Assembly (NCBI RefSeq): GCF_048128805.1
Contig: NC_136010.1
Location: 21,231,480 to 21,295,479 of the forward strand
DNA from: Centroberyx gerrardi
Taxonomy: Eukaryota > Chordata > Actinopteri > Beryciformes > Berycidae
DNA length: 64,000 nt
Reading direction: 5' to 3'
Shown: positions 63,290-64,000 of the stretch, in pieces
Layout of the letters: every line of letters starts with the position of its first letter
Position numbering within the stretch: the stretch's first letter is position 1
Notes under the pieces: generated by a model
Told to the model about the DNA's origin: nothing
Database searches by the model: none
Seen by the model: the letters and a program-made list of their open reading frames with translations, nothing else
Translations under genes and position numbers: made by a program

Positions 63290-64000
63290 CGTTACTATGC
63301 TGAGATGTAAAAAAAAAAGTGATTTTAGGTTTGTGTTGAAAACGTAGCAAGAGACTTTAAGTTTAAAAGCTAAATGAATGTGTCACATTTAACAAAAGAA
63401 ACAGAGTTTTTAAGTTAATTTCACAGCATGGGCTGTATTTCAGCACATTTTCTTATTTTTACATCCAGTGGCGCAGTCAAGGCCATATACTCACAAATTC
63501 TACCGTGACGTTTCCGTATACTGACTTTTTAGGCGTATACCCAGCGTATACCCACTTAATTTTCTGGTATACTCATTAACAAGTTGCATCAACATGCAAA
63601 CTTTCCAGAGAAAAAACAAAAAAACATTATCAGCGTGTAATCAATGTTTATTTGTGGATATGTAACAAAAAAAAACAACGATCGAGGCATTTGATTGGTT
63701 CATTTCGGTCATATTCAACATCACTAGTGGAGCTACCAATGTTGGAACCAATCTCTTAGCTCGGGAACGGAGGAGTCTTGGGCTGTTGCGACTCTGGTTT
63801 GAGGTAAAAACGTCGATTTTGAATAACACGGCACGGCAGAGTGCGAGAGGGGTTTTAGCCTAATGAATAACATTGCAACTGACAAGAGGTCTGATGGTGA
63901 TAAACCTTAATGGTTCCCCTGTTTCACTCTTCAATCCAGAGGAGTATGTGGCTCAGGCAGCACCGTGCTGCCACTGACTCACAATCGCGGCAATGCAAGG

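Larger units (their letters stand above)
58676..64000. other. Upstream flank of the NAT8-like gene, no further gene seen
   Basis: About 5.3 kb. The first 100 bp hold CT-rich sequence likely to be the NAT8-like 5' UTR or promoter. Beyond that are a CA-rich tract, a Tc1-type MITE, scattered A/T-rich DNA, another CA tract and a possible hAT-like terminus near 63468. A GGGGAGACCGGGGATGGTGT start near 62460 also resembles a transposon end, but no partner end was found. Open frames are short and unrecognisable. Confidence 0.5.

Overview
This is a teleost fish nuclear genomic window. The evidence is split protein-coding exons with GT/AG junctions, vertebrate gene families, L2-type LINE relics, Tc1-type and other short inverted-repeat elements, and very many (CA)n, (CT)n and tetranucleotide microsatellites. 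I cannot name the species. I rebuilt four genes by hand from exon phases; every reported junction keeps the reading frame. I saw no tRNA, rRNA, CRISPR array or prokaryotic feature.

Layout. (1) 1585-5580, minus strand: a nine-exon cd40 (TNFRSF5) homologue encoding a co-stimulatory receptor, with an L2-like LINE fragment inserted directly in front of exon 2. (2) 5581-6478: an 898-bp gap between two divergent start codons, with three matches to the NF-kappaB consensus. A further kappaB match and an exact ISRE core lie in cd40 intron 1. (3) 6479-27899, plus strand: a complete 17-exon formin of about 867 residues, with two PH-like regions, a short FH1 and a full FH2. This order fits the PH-domain formins (PHCF), a subtype reported to be missing from placental mammals. 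(4) 27900-35561: an intergenic stretch holding an L2 reverse-transcriptase relic and other repeats. (5) 35562-38079, plus strand: a three-exon cerebellin, almost certainly cbln4, a secreted C1q-type synaptic organiser. (6) 38080-57323: a gap of about 19 kb with no gene I can support, containing several small inverted-repeat elements. (7) 57324-58675, minus strand: a two-exon NAT8/camello-like acetyltransferase whose first exon carries only 19 coding bases. (8) 58676-64000: no gene, a Tc1/mariner MITE and microsatellites.

The most interesting unit is the head-to-head pair of cd40 and the PHCF formin around a kappaB-rich intergenic region. It suggests that an immune receptor and an actin nucleator absent from placental mammals may share immune-inducible control. 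The genes and the sites can be seen; co-regulation is inference. Human CD40 and CBLN4 both lie on chromosome 20q, so the block may preserve an old vertebrate linkage.
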